From assembly GCA_903813345.2 (NCBI GenBank), contig CAIIXF020000012.1, positions 4,443,318-4,507,317 on the forward strand: DNA of 64,000 bases, given 5' to 3'. Made by a program: the position numbers and the translations under genes. The first letter of the stretch is position 1; each line of letters begins with the position of its first letter. The DNA is from Owenia fusiformis (taxonomy: Eukaryota > Annelida > Polychaeta > Sabellida > Oweniidae). Below are positions 35,322-47,829 of this stretch, piece by piece. The notes beneath the pieces are model-generated. The model was not told the DNA's origin and ran no database searches. It worked only from the letters and a program-made list of their open reading frames with translations.

Positions 35322-36704
35322 CCTAGCGGTGAACTGCTTTCTTCATTTATAACTGCTATGAATATTGATTTATATGTTCACCCCATTCATAGTGAGGGTA
35401 AGCTTACCGTTACGACGACTGTGGTTCCACGTTTTCATGATGGAGATTTTACTGAGAATTTTTGAGTCAGCCCTCTGTCATTTGGTCAATATTTTATAGA
35501 GCAAAAATTGCAAATTCCCTTTATCCCCATTTTCCGGGTATTCCTGCCACCCGGTACATACATTGATTTAAAATTTGATATTATATTTTATAATGTTCGC
35601 ATAATGTCGGTACTCATCGGTAAATGGGTATAAAATAAGTTTAATATGAGATAGATATGGGTTTAATATTAGAGAGATTTCGCAACTCACTTAAAGCATG
35701 CTTATTATTCCCGTATCTTCACCCCCTTGGACACAAAAATGGAAACATTGAAACCGGGTAAATAATTTAAAGGTACAGTAAAACCTGTCTTACTGAATAC
35801 CTCCTTCGCACGTATAACTTATGAAACGTTTGATTACGTCATCATTTATTGCGCAGCTCTATACGTCCATAAGTGTGATATTCTAACGGACGACAATCTA
35901 TAAGATCATCACACTTACGGAAGTATAGAGTGACATATAATTTCTATTATTGAGCGATATGTCATTACCTTCGGAGAAAATACCCTTCATATAACCGATA
36001 ACACAACAGAACTTGGAATATCGTAACAAAGGAACAAAACGAGCAAGAATTGCTGAAATTACAAAACTGATGAAGAAATCGTATCCCTTTCCGCCATTCT
36101 ACAGCTGTAAAGATAACGGAAACTACAGTCATCTGAAAGTATACTCCAGTGTAACTTCTATTCCTTACAAATATTAGGTAACAAGCTAAGATGGTAAAAC
36201 CCTAAAAGAGAATAGGATGGGGACATTCAACCCCTAAAAATAAAAGTAAAACTCAAGAGAGAACGATACAGCTAGGACCCGCTCTAGAGTACCATTGGTA
36301 CTAAGACAGATCTTACAATAGCGTGGAATGTTGAAAGAACAAATTATTGTATATCTTTATTTATTCACCTGGCAATCATGATACTTCTATAGCATAGATA
36401 CAGTTTAATAAATTGAATTGTTTATACTCTGTAGATATTATAATGTGGGTTTTGAAGAAACAGAATGTATTCTATTGCTCTTTTTCTTATATAATCTTGC
36501 AATATTATTCGTAAATGTTTCTTCTAAAAAAGCAAATAAACTAAGGCAATTCTTGCTCGTTTAGAGTCGTTCGTTCTGGAAATGAGAAAAAATAGAATTT
36601 GTTTTGATATTTCAAGTTTTATTTCAGAAATATAGACCGAAGAGCAGGGGTAATATCGTCGAATACACCCCGCAGGGCTAGGCACAAACGTTTTCTGTTT
36701 GAAA
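35322..36704. other. Upstream region of the sulfotransferase; one hairpin
   Basis: No second gene. A hairpin at about 35853-35927 (CTCTATACGTCCATAAGTGT with ACACTTACGGAAGTATAGAG) suggests a small MITE. GAGCAAGAATTGC near 36040 recurs inverted near 36545. Confidence 0.45.
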
Positions 36705-36823
36705 GGTAACCGGACAACTCGGACCCAGGACAACTCGGACCCAGGACAACTCGGACCCAAGACAACTCGGACCCAAGACATCTCGGACCCAAGACAACTC
36801 GGACCCAAGACAACTCGGACCAC
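36705..36823 (+). repeat. MULE left terminal inverted repeat, seven 16-bp units
   Basis: GGTAACCGGACAACTCGGA followed by repeats of CCCAGGACAACTCGGA, CCCAAGACAACTCGGA and one CCCAAGACATCTCGGA, ending CCACTTTTTGAAAT. Confidence 0.9.
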
Positions 36824-38088
36824 TTTTTGAAATGATGATATTAACATCATCATATGGGGTTTTAATTTTTTGTTTTATGTTTAGATGGCATATATTATAT
36901 TTTCTGATTTGATATATTATGTCAATTTGATGAAATTGTTTTTAATAAACTTATTTGATGGGAGTTAAGAAGAAAATATTTAATCTAAAGACCCAAGACA
37001 ACTCGGACCACATTTTGAAATTATGATTTTTATGGTACCATTTTTATCATTATATTGTTTTTTATTTTAGTTTTTTATGTTTAGTGTGACATATATACAT
37101 ATTGTGAATTCAAATATTGTGTTAATTTGATTTAATTGTTTTAAATCAACTTAATTGGTGAGATTAAGAAGAAAATATTGAATCTTAAGACCCAAGACAA
37201 CTCGGACCACTTTTTGAAATTAAGATTTTTATGGTACCATTTTTATTATCATTATATTGTTTTTATTTTATTTTTTTATGTTTAGTGTGACATATATACA
37301 TATTGTGAATTCAAATATTGTGTTCATTTGATGTAATTGTTTTAAATCAACTTAATTGGTGAGATTAGGAAGAAAATTTGAATCTAAAGAACCCCCAAGA
37401 CAACTTTTTTAAATTATGATTTTTATATCATTATTATTATTATGGAATTATGATTTTTATATTATTAAATAGGGTTTTAATTGTTTGTTTTATATTTAGT
37501 ATGACACCATATTATATTAATTTGATAAAGTTGTTCAACTTATTTGATGAAAAAAAATATTGAATCTAAAAACCCAAGACAGCTCGGACCACTTTTTGGA
37601 ATGATGATTTTTATCATTATATGGTTTTTAATTTTTTGTTTTATGTTTAGTATGGGTAACCTTAGTTTGCCATATATTGCAAATCACATTTCATAAGAGA
37701 TTTTACATAAAAATAATGTCAAGTAAGTATGTTGTTTTAAATAAATCTTGGTTATGGTATAGTAGGGGAATTCATTGATAAAAAATTGAAAAAATCTGAA
37801 TGATCATGGCTTGTGGGTCTTAAAAAATAAAGCAAAACTAAAGCACTAAGATAATTGAACAAAATATTTATTTGAAGCAGTATTTTATTTATTTACATTC
37901 AAAATTACATTAGTGTTTTACATACATTTATGTTTTATAGAATACAGAAAAATAAAGATGAACATAAATCATAATTGGCAAGGATATTAATCTGGACTCA
38001 GTTCAAATTATATTGTGTACAAGTAGAACTGTGCAAGAATGTTATTTCAGGCAGTTCAGTGTTCAACAGTTGCAAATGTCCTGATGGT

Positions 38089-39849
38089 TCAAACTTTAAC
38101 AAGTTTGCTGATCTTTCTGATAAGCTTGGATGTTGTTATGGAATCCTCTTCGTACTGCTCCCAGTATTTCATTATTCTTCCTTGAAGGTTGGTGTAGACT
38201 CTTCTCTGGTAGCGTCGCAACTTTCCATCTTTGACTAGGCGTTTCTGCAATAACGCAAGTTGGGCTTCCTTGTAGAGGACTGGAACAAGGAGGTAGTAGG
38301 GCAGCTTCGCTCTCCCAGCCTTACCATTGATCCGCCTGTGGTATCCCTCTACATCATTGTTGGTTCGTATAGGCTGGTTGAACACGCTCCATACGGCAGG
38401 AGGCCACATTCTGCTGGTGATCCATGTTGTCTCTATGTAAGACACTAGAGGTAACAGTGCCGTAGAGCTGCGATCGGCTAGTACATAGAAGGCTTCTTCT
38501 ATATGCTCAGATGGTAGGTAAGGAAGGGCAAGAAGTTGACGAATGAACCTGTGCACAGCGACATCCTCTCTGTAAGCCACAACCAGTCCTAGCTCTTGGA
38601 CTTTACGCCACACTGCCTGGGTCCAGTGAAAAACACAGCCCTGTATTTCAACATCAGGGTAGACTTCTCTTGCTGCTTTCCATGCTGCACGTTCAAAGTC
38701 CAGCATAAACTTCTTCACGGAGGAGTTTTGTATCAATGCTTTAATACACTCCAGAACTGCTTTATAGTCTCCTAGTTGACGGCTTGACATCATGGCAAAA
38801 AGCAAAGGTACCTGCTTGATGTTGTCATCATCACCTTTCAGAAATGCATGAACCCCAAATAATTGGGCAAATGGCAGACTGATGACTTTGAAGGTGCCAT
38901 CCATGTACCATGTCTTGGCCTGGCGAAGTAGGTCCAACTGCTCCTGGCTGGCATATACCATATGTCTGGCTGCATCTAGGCGCAAATCTCCTTGAAGAAA
39001 GCCTTCTGGGATGAAGTTGTCGTCATTATCAAAGTTTAGATCTGTAGGTTCCTGCGGTCGTAGACGTTGCCGAACCCTGTTGGCATTTCGACCCAGATTT
39101 GGGACTGCTACTGTTGTACCATCATTAGCACTTCTTATCTCATCGAGGATGACATCTTCTACAAGGCATGATGCTGCTTTAAACAGTTCTCCCGTTGCCC
39201 GCAATTGCAATTTAGTGGCTGTAGATATCTTGGAAAGAAGCACTTGTCCTTCCTTAGGTTGATGGTTGTGGTTGTATTGTGTGTACGGAAATGAGGTTCC
39301 AACTTGTGAGACAGTCATAGGGCATTCTCCCATTGTTCTGCTTCTAGATTTACATCTCCACGTTGATTTCCGCTTTCCAGCTCTCTTGATGCTATACATA
39401 TAGCCATTAGAGTCTGCTAGGAGATTGTTTCCACGCTGAGAATGCTGAGGTAGGAGCTCAAATGTCACTTGTTGGTTTGCTGGTGCTGGAACTGAATCTG
39501 GCAACGTCGCATCCTGTATAGTATCCTCAATGTGGCGCTCAGGAATGTCGAATGAACTGTTTACTTCAAAGGACGCATTCACATTTGGCACAACATATGT
39601 GGCATTCATATGTTGTGAAATATTTGGCACAATGTCCATACTTTCATGTTCCATGGGTTCAGCTTCCATGTAGTCTAGTTGTGGGGGAGCATCAGTATCA
39701 GTTATGTTAATAGCAGTACATTCGGCCTGTGGAAGTCCAACATGGCACACTCTGTGTTGCCATCCTTGGCATGATATGCAGATCAAATGCTGTTGGGTTC
39801 GCCTCACTGTATTGCCACAGTTACCAAGGCAGGGATGCACTGGTGGCAT
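38089..39849 (-). CDS. MULE transposase with N-terminal Cys/His finger and FLYWCH-like finger
   Basis: A 586-aa DDE transposase. Residues 7-36 form a small Cys/His finger (CLGNCGN ... CISC ... H..C). Residues about 129-197 fit a FLYWCH-type DNA-binding finger (RGNNLLADSNGYMYSI, WRC, GECP, HNHQ). The MULE catalytic core follows: D317 in TWYMDGTFK, D384 in FMLDFERA, the hallmark CxxH at 405-408 (GCVFHWTQ), and E501 in NNDVEGYHRRIN. A basic C-terminus follows. No stop or frameshift interrupts it. The start is the first ATG after an upstream in-frame stop. It presumably binds the 16-bp ladder at both element ends. Intron-less. Similar proteins are common in molluscan genomes, where they are often labelled uncharacterised. 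Confidence 0.92.
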   Translation of the reverse strand: MPPVHPCLGNCGNTVRRTQQHLICISCQGWQHRVCHVGLPQAECTAINITDTDAPPQLDYMEAEPMEHESMDIVPNISQHMNATYVVPNVNASFEVNSSFDIPERHIEDTIQDATLPDSVPAPANQQVTFELLPQHSQRGNNLLADSNGYMYSIKRAGKRKSTWRCKSRSRTMGECPMTVSQVGTSFPYTQYNHNHQPKEGQVLLSKISTATKLQLRATGELFKAASCLVEDVILDEIRSANDGTTVAVPNLGRNANRVRQRLRPQEPTDLNFDNDDNFIPEGFLQGDLRLDAARHMVYASQEQLDLLRQAKTWYMDGTFKVISLPFAQLFGVHAFLKGDDDNIKQVPLLFAMMSSRQLGDYKAVLECIKALIQNSSVKKFMLDFERAAWKAAREVYPDVEIQGCVFHWTQAVWRKVQELGLVVAYREDVAVHRFIRQLLALPYLPSEHIEEAFYVLADRSSTALLPLVSYIETTWITSRMWPPAVWSVFNQPIRTNNDVEGYHRRINGKAGRAKLPYYLLVPVLYKEAQLALLQKRLVKDGKLRRYQRRVYTNLQGRIMKYWEQYEEDSITTSKLIRKISKLVKV

Positions 39850-39894
39850 TATTGCTGCGTCTGTACCAATATATAATTTACTCTTTTCTTAACC

Positions 39895-40018
39895 CTGCTG
39901 GTCTCTGCTACCGTGCTGCTGGTTTCTGCTGCGTGCTGCTGGTTTCTGCTACTGTGCTGCTTGTCTCTGCTACTGTACTGCTGGTCTCTGCTACTGTGCT
40001 GCTGGTCTTTGGTAATGG
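39895..40018. repeat. Minisatellite TGCTGCTGGTCTCTGCTAC inside the MULE
   Basis: Five to six units of about 21-24 bp (GTGCTGCTGGTTTCTGCTAC variants) lie directly upstream of the transposase start. Confidence 0.8.
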
Positions 40019-40204
40019 TTGATGTATTTATTGAAATATTCACAGGTGTTGCTTCCAGTGTATAATAATTCAATATGATTTGAATGACAAAATATTTGAC
40101 TTTATATACCATGAAAGGTACCTTGATGACATAATTAGCTTTTTTAAATCTCAAATCTATCTTAGATAATAAATCAAAAGGATTAAGCTACCTCCTGTTA
40201 ACTT

Positions 40205-40515
40205 GACATCAATGTTTCTTTTTGTAATTCAGTTGTTTGTAATTTCAACCCAGATTAACTTATTTCAACCAGATTTGCTCTTTATTGTAATTCTGTTGTT
40301 TGTTATTTCAACCAGATTTACTATTTATTGTAATTCTGTTGTTTGTAATTTCAACCAGATTTACTTATTTCAACCAGATTTACTATTTGTTGTAATTCTT
40401 TTGTTAGTTATTTCAACCAGATTTTCTTATTTCAACCAGATTTAATAATTTCAACCAGATTTACTATTTATTGTAATTCTGTTGTTTTTTATTTCAACCA
40501 GATTTACTTATTTGT
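40205..40515. repeat. Tandem repeat ATTTCAACCAGATTTACT inside the MULE
   Basis: About ten copies of ATTTCAACCAGATTTACT, in blocks separated by TTGTAATTCTGTTGTTTG. It falls between the transposase and the right TIR. Confidence 0.8.
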
Positions 40516-41489
40516 AATTTACTATTTAGAAATTAAGCAAGTAAAAGCAAAGATGTTCTCCATGAATAACCCATGACAATTACAATATATTTTTCAAAAT
40601 CAGTAATATGAATACTACGTTTATCAGGTGAAAATTCAAATAAAAAATATTGAGATCATGAGAAAAATAATCTGTTCTATATTGAGAATTAGGATTTACA
40701 GAATACAAACACTTCCATTGATCTAAATATGGCATCAATCTTTCAGTGAGATTAAGATTGAATGATAAAAAATTGAGGATTTAGCGAATTTAAACTTTCA
40801 ATTGATCTCAATGTGACATTGATCTTTCAATGATCAATGAGTAGAAATGAGATAAGAAGATTAGGATTAAAATTATTAGTGTTGTTAATCCCTTAGTGAC
40901 TTTCCATTAGAGTTGGTATTAACTGTATGCAAAGATTCATTGGCATCTCTTTATATACTTAGATACAAGTAGTACATCTGGCGTTTGATATGGTTTAATA
41001 CAAAATAAGATTTTTTTTCATATAGCATACAAACATGTCACAAGTGATTTAAACTGCTAAATTGACAATTACTATAATTCAAAAAGTGGTCCAAATTGTC
41101 TTGGGTCTTCAGACTCATTATCCTCTTACTGGTCTTACTTCCCAACTCTCATCAAATAAGTTAATTGAAATATCTTCATCAAATACATGTAAACACAAAA
41201 TATGAATTCACAATATATCTAAAATGTGTCATGCTAGATTAAAACAACTAATCCAATATTAAGATAATGATAACAAAAAGGTACCTAACAGAAACTATCA
41301 TTTCAGAAAGTGGTCCGAGTTGTCTTGGGTTTTTAGCTTCAAGCTTCTACTTAACCTTTATCAAATAAGTCATATTAAAACATTTTCATAAAACAAATTA
41401 GTACAAAATATGTATTCACAATGTATAATATATTTAATACTAAGCATAAAACAAAAAAATACCCCAAACAATGATAAAAAATCATTATT

Positions 41490-41599
41490 TTAAAAAGTGG
41501 TCCGAGTTGTCTTGGGTCCGAGTTGTCTTGGGTCCGAGATGTCTTGGGTCCGAGTTGTCCAGGGTCCGAGTTGTCCTGGGTCCGAGTTGTCCGGAAACC
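41490..41599 (-). repeat. MULE right terminal inverted repeat, six 16-bp units
   Basis: The mirror of the left end with one unit fewer. Even the variant ACATCTCGG unit is shared with the left end, so the ladder is ancestral rather than formed independently at each end. Confidence 0.9.
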
Positions 41600-41611
41600 G
41601 TTTGAAAGCTT

Positions 41612-41720
41612 TTGTTACCATTCAAAAGATGATCATTAAATTGACGATGTGTAAATTCTTTAAAAAAAAATTTGATGACTGATTTAAGAGAAACATGTGT
41701 TCAATTTAGTTCGCCAGTAG
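41612..41720 (+). repeat. Dispersed repeat copy flanking the MULE
   Basis: GTTACCATTCAAAAGATGAT ... GATGACTGATTTAAGAG matches 1376-1480 and 42468-42590. The MULE therefore landed in or beside an older repeat. Confidence 0.65.
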
Positions 41721-42249
41721 AAGGTTTATTTGCTCAATGTGACAATTGAATTTGTCAAATCTCCAAATTCCCTCTATTTTTGAAATAAAAATAATTATTA
41801 ATCATCGTCTCCGGCAATTGTGCCTTGTTCCGGCATTTGGAGCATGTTTTGTTAATGACCATAAAAGTGTTACCATTGGGGCTAAACCAAAGAAACATAA
41901 TAGAATGAAAGAACATTGAACGAGGTTTCATTGTTCAAAATATGACTTCCCATGAGGAAAGACTGAGTGATAAATATACATTTGTTTGGGTTACTTCTTT
42001 GGCTACCCCTGCACATGTAAAAGTGTCAAATGACAACCTAATATTACACATCAAATATTATTATCCATCCCAATTGCCCATGATCTATTCCCGTATTATG
42101 GATCGTTTTCCAATCCTTGAGGCTGGCTTACTGGCTCCAGTATTTGAACCACGTGACACCCCACAAGTTTGATCACGTGATGTAAGATTCCGCCCAGGGA
42201 GCTCAGGTAATGGTTCATATTCTGTACCAAAATTGTAAAATTCTTTCAT

Positions 42250-42590
42250 TGACATTTTTCTCTTGAAGACTTTAGAGAATTCTTCTCGTTCACCATTTTC
42301 AGTATCTTGGAGTATCTTAGACCTCTCAATATTGTAGTTATACAGAGGAGATTTTGGTTAATTTAACAAAAAGCATGCAAAAACTTAAAACAAACCCCCC
42401 CACCCAAATAGATAAAAATTAAGTTATACCTTTTATTTCATTAACAAGATATATATTTCAAATTATAATGTTACCATCCAAAAGATGACCAGATCATTAA
42501 AATGTGTGTAAAATTTTCAGAATGTTTTGATGACTGGTTTAAGAGAAACGCGTGTTCAAAAAGTTCACCATATCGATACCACTCCTTTGT
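42250..42590 (+). repeat. Dispersed repeat, same family as 970-1480
   Basis: Contains GACCTCTCAATATTGTAGTT, then AAATAGATAAAAATTAAG, then TTTTGATGACTGGTTTAAGA, in the same order as 1190-1480. Confidence 0.65.
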
Positions 42591-42779
42591 TTTAATATCA
42601 TCTAGCATTGACTATACCAAAAACAAGAAATTTAAATAAAAATAGGATTATTACTAACTTGGGAAAAACAATTAAGATAAATCATAAACATTGCTAAAAC
42701 TGAAAATTTTGAAATGAAATAGTGCCTTCTATATATTTAATTCATTTATACCACCCCATTTTGACTACTGCGAACTGCA

Positions 42780-43480
42780 AAACTCTTAACATTGGATAGA
42801 CTTCATTATCAAGTAGCTTGCCTCAAGTGTCAGGTGCAATTCATGGTTCAAACACTTCAAAAGTTTTATCTTTACTCAACTGGAAAACGTGAGCTTCCAG
42901 GAGAGAAGAACATCTCAAAATCTTTGCTTTCATGGCTAGATACAATTATTTTCCCCTTTTCATTTGTGATTTAGTTAGCTCATACGAGAATATTGAAAAT
43001 AGGCCCCTAAGGCAACCTATAGAATTCCCTCTTCTATCAGTAATCCATTCAAAAAATCAACTTTTCTCAGGGCTCTGACCCTGTGGGATGACATACCATT
43101 CACTGACAGGAAAGGCCAACCAATCTCCAGATTTAAAAGGTTAGTAAGAGGAAACGGGAGCCCCGACTCTCGTGTTTCTACTACAAAAATGAATATGACA
43201 ATGCCAAGGAAAATTGAAATTCTGTTTAACAGATTTAGAGCTGGTCTGGTTCTAAAAGCACATGTATAAACCCACAACTCTGCGACAGTAAATGACCCAT
43301 TTTGTATATGTGGTGCCAAACAGCAAACGACACTTCACTTCTTTATAAACTGCCCTCTGCTGCAACAAGAAAGATGCACTCTCCTAGCAGGACTCTAAAA
43401 CCTTAGGATTTCTCAACAGTTTCCAAAACTTAAACTCCAATGAAAAAATTCAATTTTTATTATTTGGAGACAGAAAATCT
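42780..43480 (+). pseudogene. Second LINE remnant (C-terminal half), plus strand
   Basis: Pieces in shifting frames read LDRLHYQVACLK (42790), a GSNTSK/NWKTLASRREEH stretch, then MPRKIEILFNRFRAGLVL (43200), and the terminal CxCG knuckle FCICGAKQQTTLHFFINCPL (43300-43360). These are typical of the region after the RT and the C-terminal zinc knuckle of Jockey/CR1-type LINEs. Several frameshifts and stops make it dead. The RT core is missing. Confidence 0.65.
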
Positions 43481-44843
43481 AACAGTAATGGAGAATGAAC
43501 AAATTATTCAAATAGTTAGCCATTACATCTATTTAGTTCTTGATATTTTAGATTGAACACCTAAAATATAAGTAACATTCTTTTATATCTCCTGACATAA
43601 CGTACATATGTCGGCCCATCATTTGGAGATGAAACAAAAACCTTTGAATTACGTACTGGTTTCACATTTTGCTATCCTTTTGCTCCTCAAATTTTAGAAT
43701 GCGTCAGATTTACAATACAAGTACAGCACAAAATTGTTTAATTTTTATCTTTCTATGTTACGTATATGATGTTATATTGAATTTGATATGTAAATATGCA
43801 AAATTATATATTGTGGTTGTTATTAATCGCTGTTTGTCATATTGTAATATAACAATATATGATTCTGTTTACATAAGTAATCACTGATTATTGTATGCAT
43901 GTGTAGAATAAATAAATCCAACACCTGGATGTATATTTCATCAACGGTAGACATTAACCAATTGTTTATCGCAATCGCTGTATTGACGTCATTACACAAA
44001 CAATATATCATGGTAATTGGCTAGACAATATATTGGCTAGACACCATTTGTGTCCCATAAGGTAGATAATGCGTTAGAGATCTTACCGATTTCGAGCAAC
44101 TATATAATGATTTGCAAGTATGTTTTGTTCTTTTAAATAAGTGTATCTTAAATACAAATATCTCCAGGAAAGTACAAAGAAGGATGATTAAGTTAGCTTC
44201 AACTAAAATGGAAGCCTATGCATATCATAAACGACAATTATGGTAAAATTTTAGACAAGTCTAGGAACTCTGCTATTGAGTTTAGGGAATCATAATTCCA
44301 TTTTAATCCTTTTAACATGCACAATCAAGGCATTGTATGATAGACGTGATAAGCAATCAGAATGGCGGCTTAACTAGTACTACTTAGATAAAAAAAACAT
44401 TCGTGAGAACCCCAATTTCAACTGACCAGAGGGAACCTCCCCCGGAATTCCTTAAAACCATGGAGATTTACCCATGTTGAGCATGTTTTCAAGTTTCTTT
44501 TGGACAAAAAATGGCCCATTTAAGCCGTCCCTTGTATTTTTCAAAACTGCCCCTTGTCAAAAGCTAACTATGCCTCTGTCGGGGGCTCTGGGACCCGGGC
44601 TGTGACCAATCACTGAATCAGCGATATAGATACGGACTAAGTGCCCCCATACCCACTTGGTGCATATCATGCCTGTAGCTAGCGGGAGTTCGCACGAACA
44701 AAAGTTCAGAAAATAAATTAAGTAAGATTTAACCCATCAATGAGAAAGACTGGCCTTCATATTTCTCGTTGAAGGCAGAATGTGATGAGTATCACAATGG
44801 ATTTAACCATTTACTGTGCTCATGTGGGGCTATGTAGCGTATT
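43481..44843. other. Gene-free AT-rich stretch
   Basis: No coding block, RNA or clear repeat ends recognised. Confidence 0.35.
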
Positions 44844-45687
44844 ATGCCTGGGTCACATTTGCCCCGATCCATCGGCCGGCGCCCGCTCGGCCGATTGAGT
44901 GTTTTGTTCAAAGGACTAGTATTAAGATGGCAAGAGATTTTGGAAAGCTGTATTTTTGGTCATGGGTATTTCCAGACCATACAGTGAACATTTTGTATTA
45001 AAACAATATCTTGACTTCAACTAAAGTGCATGAAAAAAATAAAAATCTCATTTTAATAATGAGATTAGCCATGGATTAGTAACCCACCTCCTCACTTTTT
45101 CAATAATGTTGACCTTATATTGAAAAAGAGGACCATGATTATCAAAGTTTCTGTGCAAAATTAGATTGCAACATTAGTTATCAGTAATCTCATATATAGG
45201 AAAATTGGATTGAATTCCTAGTTTTTTTAAAGAATTTTGGGCTCTCTCTCTCCAAGAAATACTGAAATAATTGCTATGTGATATTTATAATATATTCAAC
45301 ACAAATAGATGGCAACACAGTGTCATAATATCTGGTGTAAAATTTGGAACTCATGTTTTGTACTCATAGTGTCAGCTACTGAATGCAGTTTATTCATACA
45401 GGATTATATGGCATTGTGACTTGCAAACACTTGAGTAGTATTATATCCAAGAGCATTTATATAGAAGGTATCAGAAAATGTTTGAAGGATACATGCTGAT
45501 AAAAGTCATGCTCATAGTAATTTGAGTAATGGCTGATGATTGAATGTATTTTTTTTTCTCCAGCACTTCACATTGCCTTGACATTATATCCTTTATGTAA
45601 CCCAATCCCAAAAGAGGGGTGTATAAATTCATAAATCTGGCAAACTTCATTACACTTTCATTTGGTTGGGATATAGCGAGGTTTTTT

Positions 45688-46763
45688 AGCTCACATGGTG
45701 AGCTTTTGCAATCGCTCACTTGTCCGTCTGTCCGTCCGTCCGTCCGTCCGTCTGTCCGTCTGTCTGTCTGTCCGTCTGTCCGTCAACAATAGTGGCACGT
45801 TTTAAAACCTTTGTCGATAGGATTCCTGTTTTAAGTTATTTCTGTTCAACATCAATACAGAAAACTCCCCTATGACTCCTGGTTCAAAAGCTCTCCTATT
45901 TTCAAAATGGCCGCCATTTTTGTCTCGCGAAATTCACTTTTGACCCATTTCCTAGCTTTACAAATAATTTCAGGTGTCCTACATTGTAAAATCCATGTCA
46001 ATGTAAAGAGTAGATATATGAAATAATTTTGTTACAAAAAATCAGCGAAAAATTATATCCATTTTTTTTATTTTCAGCCATTTTAGTAAACATTGATTTG
46101 TCCATCTGACTCGCGAAATCCACTTTTCCGTCAACAACAGTGGCACGTTTTAAAACCTCTGTCGATAGGATTCCTGTTTTAAGTTATTTCTGTTCAACAT
46201 CAATACAGAAAACTCCCCTATGACTCCTGGTTCAAAAGCTCGCCTACTTTCAAAATGGCCGCCATTTTTGTCTCCCGAAATTCACTTTTGACCTATTTCC
46301 TAGCTTTACAAATAATTTCAAGTGTCCTACATTGTAAAAATCCATGTCAATGTAAAATGTAGATGTATGAAATAATTTTGTTACGAAAAATCAGCAAAAA
46401 ATTATATCCATTTTTTTATTTTCAGCCATTTTAGTTATCTCTGTCTGTCAACACTTGGCTTTTTATAAATCCTCTGTAGATAGGATTCCCGATTTCAAAT
46501 ATTTTTGTTCAACATCAATAAAGAAAATAAACCTGTGACTCTTGCTTCAAAATCTCGCCTATTTTCAAAATGGCCACCATTTTTGTCTCGGGAAATTCAC
46601 TTTTGGCCGATTTCCTAGCTTTACAAATAAGTTCAGATGTCCTGCATTGTAAAAAGCCATGATGTCTTTGTAAAGAGTAGTTGTATGAAATAATTTTGTC
46701 ACAAAAAATCTGCAAAAAATTATATCCGTTTTTTTTTCACTTTTGAGCAACACCATGTGAGCC
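45688..46763. mobile_element. Non-autonomous element with CTCACATGGTG ends and triplicated core
   Basis: The left end GCTCACATGGTGAGC is itself a hairpin; the right end is CACCATGTGAGCC, inverted to the left. A GTCC/GTCT microsatellite (45718-45785) follows the left end. The core unit of about 310-345 bp is repeated three times (start points near 45783, 46130 and 46448), each with TTCAAAATGGCCGCCATTTT or a variant. No coding frame. Confidence 0.7.
45718..45785. repeat. (GTCCGTCT)n microsatellite
   Basis: Uninterrupted GTCCGTCTGTCCGTCCGTCC-type run. Confidence 0.9.
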
Positions 46764-47829
46764 CAGTACCCACGGTACTAATTTTATTACTCCAGTCTTA
46801 TTCCATATAATTATATAAATATGGTGAGGTAGATTGCTAATTATAAATTCCATTCAAAATGGGTTAGTACAAAACATGGCACCGTGTCATGGCACAGGTA
46901 CACCCTATGGCATAGGCTACGGCACCCCCCATGCCATACTGTAGGCACTAAAACACTATTTCAAGTCAAATTCTTGCATATTTATGTAGATTATGATTAC
47001 CCTTACAAATGTCTACCCTTCCAAACATTGTACTTGAGCCTCTTACTAAAGTTATATTATCTTTCTTGGCATAGTTTGCCATGAATGAACATTTGTAAAT
47101 CTGAATAAAGTTACAGACGTATAAAGTACGTACTCAAGGACCCATTCTCTCTTTGCCAAAAACAAAACCTTAGTAAGAGGATCAAGAACAAAAATAATCG
47201 AAATAAATCTGAATTAATATTCAAAAGCCAATGACACAGGGGTGCTATAGAGTATGCCATGGCTTAGTGCCATGTTTTGTACTAATCCCATTTTATAAGC
47301 CTTGTCTATTTTTATTTTCTAATCAAAATACGGGTGTTTGTGATTCATTTCTGTAAATGTTAAGAATATAAATTGAAACGATACACAATTAGATGAAACT
47401 GTGTAAGAGGCGAAGATACAAGGCGAGCAAATAAAGGTAACCAAAAAAATGTTTGCTAATAACTCAGTCATTCAGCATGGGTTTAAAATCATATTTGGCA
47501 CAATTAAACCTTGTTCAATTTCGGTTCATTATACATTTAATTCAATTATTTTGCAGTTAAAAGTTACATAGGTCAATGCCTTGCGCAATGTGCATTACAG
47601 GCTAGCGTTTTGAAATGAATATAGATCAAATTAATTAACTCATTGAGTGAGTTATACTTACAAATGTCCCAACTGGTTGCCTACACTCAATGGTGAAAAG
47701 TAAATCAGAATAAATTGGGTTAAAACCTTGGTCAATGTTCTTTCATTCTACTAAGTGTCATTGGTCTATCTATAGTAGTCACGATTTTATGGTTCTTTAC
47801 AGAACATGGTCAAAATACCGAAATGTGTC

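Larger units (their letters stand above)
36705..41599 (-). mobile_element. Apparently intact MULE (Mutator-like) DNA transposon
   Basis: It is bounded by 8-bp target duplications GTTTGAAA (36697-36704 and 41600-41607; 9 bp if the next G is counted). The termini GGTAACCGGACAACTCGG and its inverse (GGTTTCCGGACAACTC) are followed by tandem 16-bp units CCCAAGACAACTCGGA: seven on the left (36705-36823) and six on the right (41490-41599). Single subterminal copies recur inward about every 200 bp (near 36991, 37190, 37390, 37570; 41090, 41308). It encodes one uninterrupted transposase. The near-perfect TSDs and intact frame suggest recent movement. Confidence 0.92.

Noticed and set aside
36524-36853. 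109-aa frame rich in GPSCLGSELSWVRVV repeats
   Set aside because: It is a read-through of the 16-bp MULE terminal ladder, not a protein.
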